Shown: piece after piece, positions 59,619 to 64,000 of the stretch
Position numbering within the stretch: the stretch's first letter is position 1
Layout: every line of letters begins with the position of its first letter
From: Neobacillus sp. WH10
Lineage (GTDB): Bacteria; Bacillota; Bacilli; Bacillales; Cytobacillaceae
Length of the DNA stretch: 64,000 nt
Reading direction: 5' to 3'
NCBI RefSeq assembly: GCF_030123405.1
Contig: NZ_CP126110.1
Span: 1,736,001 to 1,800,000, forward strand
Notes under the pieces: generated by a model
Database searches by the model: none
What the model saw: the letters and a program-made list of their open reading frames with translations, nothing else
What the model was told of the DNA's origin: nothing
Translations under genes and position numbers: made by a program

Positions 59619-60811
59619 ATTGGAATAAATATTCGATTGAAGACAGAAAGATTCAAGGCATAACTGGTTTTGCAATTATACTTATAATTGTAAGCCTTTA
59701 CATACAGTCGGAATTAGTATTGTTTCTAGGCGTCTTTTTTCTTTTTGTCGTTATTTGTAATCATCTTTATTTAAAACGGGCTGGAGATCGGCTGTTTTTT
59801 GATAATAATAGTGAAAAACAACGATATTTTGTGAACGATAAAGGTCAATGGACATTGACGTTTCGAAACGATGGTGACCCCATTTTAAAAGGTGAGCTAA
59901 AAGTTTATTTTGATCATTATGTGGCTCCTGACAATGAGAAATTTGAATCTAGTCTTTTGATGAATGAAATCTCTATTCCATTTTCCATCTACACAAAACA
60001 AACAAAAAAAATAATGATTTCTTTTTCGGCAAAAAGAAGGGGAATTGCCAAAATTCGAAAGCTAGAATTTCATATTCCAAGTCTGGTTGGATTTGGGGAA
60101 ACGGTCTTGGAATCTAAATACTTTCTAAAACAACAAGCGGTTGTCTATCCTGTGCCTATTCCTGTAAAAGGATTAAAGGAACAAATGACCGTTCATCAAG
60201 GAGTAAATGTTGTCCCCTTTTCCGTTTATGATGATCGGCTTGGGCATTTAGGAACCAGGGACTATGTTCCGTCAGATAGCTTTAACCGAATTCATTGGAA
60301 AGCTAGTGCAAGAAAACAAAGATTGCAAACGAAAATCTATGAAAAAATTTCTGAAAAGGGTTGGATTATTGCATTAAACGTCTCAGATGGTCATTCGATA
60401 ACAGGTAATCTTGAAGAACTGCTTAGCAGTATTACTGAGATTGCTTATTATGCATATCATAAGCAAATTCCTTATTCATTGTGCATTAATGTTCGAACCG
60501 CGGGAAGCACTCCATTTCTTTATCTCCCAAAAGGAGAAGGGAAAGAGCATATGCAAAAGGTTTTGGAAACCCTTGCATCTATTAGTACCCAAAATACGAG
60601 TGTACCATATGAATGCATGCTTTCTTTCTACAGCAGGCATTTAGAATATCAATCCTTTTTAATACATGCTGGAATTAGGACGGAAGATACAAATCGAATA
60701 CTTTTGAACCTATCAAAATATGGTACCACCTTGTTTCAACTAAAAATTGAAGAGGGGCATGGTCTTCTTAGTGAATTGGTTATTCATCCTGAAAGAAGGG
60801 TGCTGATATGA
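59615..60811 (+). CDS. DUF58-domain membrane protein
   Basis: A 398-residue protein with two membrane helices near the N-terminus (about 16-50), a beta-rich segment and the DUF58 signature GTRDYVPSDSFNRIHWKASAR near residue 217. It is the usual partner of MoxR ATPases. It overlaps both neighbours (ATGA-type), so the three genes are translationally coupled. The biochemical role is not established. Confidence 0.88.
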   Translation: MNWNKYSIEDRKIQGITGFAIILIIVSLYIQSELVLFLGVFFLFVVICNHLYLKRAGDRLFFDNNSEKQRYFVNDKGQWTLTFRNDGDPILKGELKVYFDHYVAPDNEKFESSLLMNEISIPFSIYTKQTKKIMISFSAKRRGIAKIRKLEFHIPSLVGFGETVLESKYFLKQQAVVYPVPIPVKGLKEQMTVHQGVNVVPFSVYDDRLGHLGTRDYVPSDSFNRIHWKASARKQRLQTKIYEKISEKGWIIALNVSDGHSITGNLEELLSSITEIAYYAYHKQIPYSLCINVRTAGSTPFLYLPKGEGKEHMQKVLETLASISTQNTSVPYECMLSFYSRHLEYQSFLIHAGIRTEDTNRILLNLSKYGTTLFQLKIEEGHGLLSELVIHPERRVLI

Positions 60812-62031
60812 TGAATCGTGTGGCGGCCGTTACCTACCACTTTACATTGGAGATAATCTTAGGTTTTCTTATTATATTCTTATTCTATATTAATAAAAAT
60901 CAGCTGCCTCCAATTTTTTTATTGGGTGCATTGTGTATCGGCAGCATCATCCTTTTCTCCTTGCTTCTTGAAAAATTTCATAATAAGGGAAAAGGGTTTT
61001 ATTTTATTACGGTATTCCCTCTATTGTTAGTGATCTGGCAACAGACTGAATTATCACTTTTTATGGGACTGGGACTGGGATTGATAGTTTTTTGGCGGGG
61101 GATTACCTTGTTTAATGATGTATCTTACCATTCTGAAAGCCTCTTATTGCTGTTGTCTTTTTTTATTGGCTTAATCGCTATCATTTATTCAGCAATGAGC
61201 GGCTACCCATATCAAAGTGAAATGATCTATCTGCTTATTTCACAACTAGTAATTGTGCTTATCAGCGGATATTTTAGAAAATGGAATTTGATCAAAAAAG
61301 ATAAATCAAAGTTTGCTATATATTTTTTGAAAATTATGGGAGTTATTACAGTGATTGGTGTCGCTTTTATTATTCTACTAAAATATATTCAATTCATTTT
61401 TTTTACTATCTTACAATTCATCGTGTTCCTATTTACAAGGCTTGCAGAACCTCTCTTTAGCATCCTGCAATATCTTTTTAGTCTGGTTGGGAATGATGGA
61501 CGGAAAGAAAACCTCATAGGAGGCAGAGGTCTGCTGGATAAAGCAGATAAATACCAGGCTCCATCATATGAGAATACAGAAAGTATCCCGTATATCCTGC
61601 TTATCCTGGGTGCAGTTATTTTTATCTTTTACTTGTTTTATAAAAAGAAATTAAAGCCGCAGACTTTCACTATTGATTCTTCGTCAGTAATTACTGTTTC
61701 CGAAGGTGTGTTTGGAGCTGTGCAATCAACTCTATCTCGCTGGAGGTTTAAGCCACCGGAAGATATAATTAGAAGGGAAATATTCGAATTAGAAAAATAT
61801 GCTCAAAAACAAAAATTAGGGCGTCTTCCATTTGAAACACTTGGAGAATGGTGGAAAAGGGTTGGATTATTAGGTTCGAATGAATTGATTGCCATCTATG
61901 AAAAGGTCCGGTATGGCGGTGGTACCTCATTATATGATGAACAAATCCTATTAAAAAGAGAAATTCCCCAGTTAAAGCAGCAATTAAAAAATATTCGTAA
62001 AAGTATATTGGAAAAGAAGAAAAATTCATAA
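60808..62031 (+). CDS. multi-pass membrane protein with C-terminal DUF4129-like domain
   Basis: A 407-residue protein: about seven membrane helices (residues 10-225 and 255-275) followed by a cytoplasmic domain of about 100 residues (FKPPEDIIRREIFELEKYAQ...LPFETLGEWWKRVG...YEKVRYGG), which has the DUF4129 outline. In B. subtilis the third gene (yebA) carries an extracytoplasmic transglutaminase domain between membrane segments; here I see no Cys-His-Asp triad region, so that domain is missing. Either the system works without it or another protein supplies it. Confidence 0.75.
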   Translation: MMNRVAAVTYHFTLEIILGFLIIFLFYINKNQLPPIFLLGALCIGSIILFSLLLEKFHNKGKGFYFITVFPLLLVIWQQTELSLFMGLGLGLIVFWRGITLFNDVSYHSESLLLLLSFFIGLIAIIYSAMSGYPYQSEMIYLLISQLVIVLISGYFRKWNLIKKDKSKFAIYFLKIMGVITVIGVAFIILLKYIQFIFFTILQFIVFLFTRLAEPLFSILQYLFSLVGNDGRKENLIGGRGLLDKADKYQAPSYENTESIPYILLILGAVIFIFYLFYKKKLKPQTFTIDSSSVITVSEGVFGAVQSTLSRWRFKPPEDIIRREIFELEKYAQKQKLGRLPFETLGEWWKRVGLLGSNELIAIYEKVRYGGGTSLYDEQILLKREIPQLKQQLKNIRKSILEKKKNS

Positions 62032-62104
62032 ATTTAAATTGTGAAAGCGCCTAAGCTTCCAGAAATTCAGCTAAAATTAAATTATATATAGGGGGAAGAT
62101 TGGC

Positions 62105-63595
62105 ATGGTAAAATATATTTTGTCTTTAGATCAAGGTACAACAAGCTCGAGAGCAATTCTCTTTAATAAAAGTGGAGAAATCGTTCACACATCCCAAAAA
62201 GAATTTACACAGCATTTTCCAAAGCCAGGCTGGGTTGAGCATAACGCTAATGAAATTTGGGGTTCGATTCTATCTGTTATTGCCGGCGTTTTATCCGAAT
62301 CAGGCATAAAACCTGAAGAAATCGCTGGAATTGGAATTACTAATCAACGGGAAACAACCGTGGTTTGGGATAAAGAAACAGGTGAACCTGTTTACAATGC
62401 AATAGTATGGCAATCACGACAAACAAGTGAAATCTGTGATGCATTAAAAGAAAAAGGCCATAATAACTTATTCCATAAGAAAACTGGTTTACTAATTGAC
62501 GCCTATTTCTCAGGTACAAAGGTCAAATGGATTCTAGACCATGTAGAAGGTGCACGAGAAAAGGCAAGTCAAGGAAAATTGTTGTTTGGTACGATTGATA
62601 CGTGGTTAATCTGGAAGCTTTCCGGCGGACGAACACATGTAACAGATTATTCAAATGCTTCTAGAACGTTAATGTATAATATTTATGAGCTTAAATGGGA
62701 TGATGAATTATTAGAAATATTGGACATTCCTAAATCCATGCTGCCAGAGGTTTGTCAATCCTCTGAGATTTATGCAAACACAGTCGATTATCATTTCTTT
62801 GGTAAAGGAGTTCCGATCGCAGGTATAGCTGGTGATCAGCAAGCAGCCTTATTCGGCCAGGCATGTTTTGAAAAAGGTATGGCTAAAAACACTTATGGAA
62901 CTGGCTGCTTTATGTTAATGAATACTGGAGAAAAGGCAGTACGTTCTCAGCATGGTTTATTAACAACCATTGCTTGGGGAATAAACGGAAAGGTAGAATA
63001 TGCGCTTGAGGGCAGTATTTTTGTGGCTGGATCTGCGATACAATGGCTTCGTGACGGATTAAGAATGTTAAAGAATGCGAAGGATAGTGATGGTTATGCG
63101 GCAAAGGTTAACTCTACTGATGGTGTTTATGTTGTTCCAGCATTTGTTGGGTTGGGGACACCTTACTGGGATAGCGATGTCAGAGGAGCTGTGTTTGGAC
63201 TAACACGCGGTACATCAAAAGAACATTTTGTCCGAGCTACACTTGAATCACTGGCATATCAAACAAAAGATGTTTTATCAGCAATGGAAGCTGATGCTGG
63301 AATAGAACTTAAAACGCTTCGTGTCGATGGCGGTGCTGTCAAAAATAACTTCTTAATGGATTTTCAAAGTGATATCCTAAATGTTCCAGTTGAAAGACCA
63401 ATAGTCAATGAAACTACTGCTCTAGGTGCTGCCTATTTAGCAGGGCTGGCGGTTGGCTTCTGGGAAAGTCAAGCGGAGATTTCAAAGCAATGGGCAATTG
63501 ATAGGAAGTTTACCCCGAAAATGACGGAAGAAAATCGATATGATTTATATGATGGATGGAAAAAGGCAGTGAAGGCTGCAATGGCATTTAAATAG
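62105..63595 (+). CDS. glpK: glycerol kinase GlpK
   Basis: GlpK phosphorylates glycerol to sn-glycerol-3-phosphate. The 496 residues show the FGGY-kinase phosphate-1 motif SLDQGTTSSRAILF, the substrate region ITNQRETTVVWDKETG and VWQSRQTSE, and the C-terminal signature GAVKNNFLMDFQSDIL plus TTALGAAYLAGLA. His in FHKKTGL-like position (LFHKKTGLLIDAYF) corresponds to the residue phosphorylated by HPr/EI in Firmicutes. GGGGGAAG precedes the ATG. No glpF lies upstream, in contrast with the common glpFK order. Confidence 0.96.
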   Translation: MVKYILSLDQGTTSSRAILFNKSGEIVHTSQKEFTQHFPKPGWVEHNANEIWGSILSVIAGVLSESGIKPEEIAGIGITNQRETTVVWDKETGEPVYNAIVWQSRQTSEICDALKEKGHNNLFHKKTGLLIDAYFSGTKVKWILDHVEGAREKASQGKLLFGTIDTWLIWKLSGGRTHVTDYSNASRTLMYNIYELKWDDELLEILDIPKSMLPEVCQSSEIYANTVDYHFFGKGVPIAGIAGDQQAALFGQACFEKGMAKNTYGTGCFMLMNTGEKAVRSQHGLLTTIAWGINGKVEYALEGSIFVAGSAIQWLRDGLRMLKNAKDSDGYAAKVNSTDGVYVVPAFVGLGTPYWDSDVRGAVFGLTRGTSKEHFVRATLESLAYQTKDVLSAMEADAGIELKTLRVDGGAVKNNFLMDFQSDILNVPVERPIVNETTALGAAYLAGLAVGFWESQAEISKQWAIDRKFTPKMTEENRYDLYDGWKKAVKAAMAFK

Positions 63596-63613
63596 AACAT
63601 TTGATGAAAAGTG

Positions 63614-63657
63614 AACCACAAAAGATCCTTAAATTTGGTATTGTCTTTTGTGGTCTT
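63614..63657 (+). terminator. terminator/possible GlpP-controlled attenuator between glpK and glpD
   Basis: ACCACAAAAGA and TCTTTTGTGGT form an 11-bp stem with a T-tail, 18 bp after glpK and 66 bp before the glpD start. In B. subtilis a terminator in the glpD leader is overcome by GlpP with glycerol-3-phosphate, so this may be regulatory rather than a plain operon end. Confidence 0.75.
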
Positions 63658-63722
63658 TTTATTTCCGTTTTTTTAATTCATGCATATTGAATACTATAGC
63701 TAACCGTGTGGAGGGAATCAAT

Positions 63723-64000
63723 TTGAAATTTTCTAACTTAAATCGGGATGATATAGGGAAAAAACTTAAAAGTGGCCAATATGATGTTCTGGTTATTGGA
63801 GGGGGAATCACCGGTGCAGGGATTGCTTTTGATGCTGCTTCAAGAGGGATGAAAACTGCACTTATTGAAATGCAGGATTTTGCAGCCGGAACATCAAGCA
63901 GATCAACGAAATTAGTCCACGGTGGACTACGGTACTTAAAACAATATAAAGTGAAATTGGTTGCTGAAGTGGGTAAAGAACGTGTCATCGTTTATGAAAA
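63723..64000 (+). CDS. glpD: aerobic glycerol-3-phosphate dehydrogenase GlpD (N-terminal part)
   Basis: The frame runs off the right edge; 92 codons are visible. The FAD-binding fold is complete (YDVLVIGGGITGAGIAFDAA), followed by SRGMKTALIEMQDFAAGTSS and RSTKLVHGGLRYL, the GlpD/FAD-dependent G3P dehydrogenase signature. It oxidises glycerol-3-phosphate to dihydroxyacetone phosphate and passes electrons to quinone. Start TTG 63723 follows GTGGAGGG by 7 bases. Together with glpK it forms a glycerol catabolism unit. Confidence 0.93.
   Translation, partial: MKFSNLNRDDIGKKLKSGQYDVLVIGGGITGAGIAFDAASRGMKTALIEMQDFAAGTSSRSTKLVHGGLRYLKQYKVKLVAEVGKERVIVYE

Noticed and set aside
62040..62060. TGAAAGCGCCTAAG before glpK as a CcpA cre site
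   Set aside because: The first eight bases fit, but the right half does not; too weak to list as a feature.
1..64000. CRISPR arrays, tRNA or rRNA genes, prophage or transposase genes
   Set aside because: Looked for on both strands by pattern; no regular spaced repeats, cloverleaf sequences, rRNA segments or transposase motifs were seen.

Overview
The window reads as chromosomal DNA of a low-GC, endospore-forming Bacillaceae bacterium (Bacillus/Neobacillus/Priestia-like). The support is AGGAGG-type ribosome-binding sites, frequent GTG/TTG starts, an alpha/beta-type SASP, a CotY/CotZ-like coat protein, YjcZ-type peptides, a Spo0E-like phosphatase, a SigI-RsgI pair, SAM-I riboswitches on methionine-salvage genes and a class IV (PhaR/PhaC) PHA synthase locus. 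I saw no rRNA, tRNA, CRISPR array, prophage or intact insertion sequence.

Layout. 1-4.3 kb: end of an unknown gene, a secreted cadherin-like beta-sandwich protein and PEP carboxylase. 4.4-7.2 kb: bifunctional AdhE. 7.5-14.4 kb: a PHA locus with an acyl-CoA synthetase, a short PhaR-like protein, a phasin-like protein, PhaR and PhaC, a convergent alpha/beta hydrolase, and PhaQ-PhaP. 14.5-17.7 kb: a DUF6230/DUF6114 envelope cluster divergent from a LuxR-type regulator. 18-30 kb: UppP, coat and spore peptides, an FtsH paralogue, release factor 3, SigI-RsgI, SASP, small proteins and a B12-binding radical SAM protein. 30.5-33.9 kb: a two-gene fused 2-oxoacid:ferredoxin oxidoreductase. 34-36 kb: a sporulation-type histidine kinase and an ArsR-DUF2087 regulator. 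36-43.2 kb: methionine salvage (mtnK, mtnU, mtnE, mtnWXBD) with two SAM-I riboswitches; mtnA is absent. 44.4-47.9 kb: fixABCX. 48-58.5 kb: hemerythrin, an MFS exporter, a phosphotransferase, a second histidine kinase, MarR, an M3 oligopeptidase, YkvI, a CPBP protease and small proteins. 58.6-62 kb: MoxR-DUF58-DUF4129-like operon. 62.1-64 kb: glpK and the start of glpD.

How the genes fit together. AdhE, the ferredoxin-linked oxidoreductase, FixABCX and hemerythrin suggest a low-oxygen programme. Each has an Fnr/CRP-type dyad (TGTGA-N6-TCACA-like, 7-9 of 10 positions by eye) followed by a -10 box at nearly the same distance, 28.5-30.5 bp from the dyad centre, which is class II activator geometry. 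I regard this as the most coherent hidden signal. PHA synthesis would store carbon and reducing power beside that redox machinery.

The second notable signal is a roughly 80-105 bp dispersed repeat, three copies in 20 kb, with a conserved core and a GC-rich terminal hairpin followed by a T-tract, always placed just beyond another gene's terminator. The third is an H-type pseudoknot-like arrangement of two interleaved inverted repeats upstream of prfC. Most functional assignments rest on motifs recognised by eye; no database search was run.
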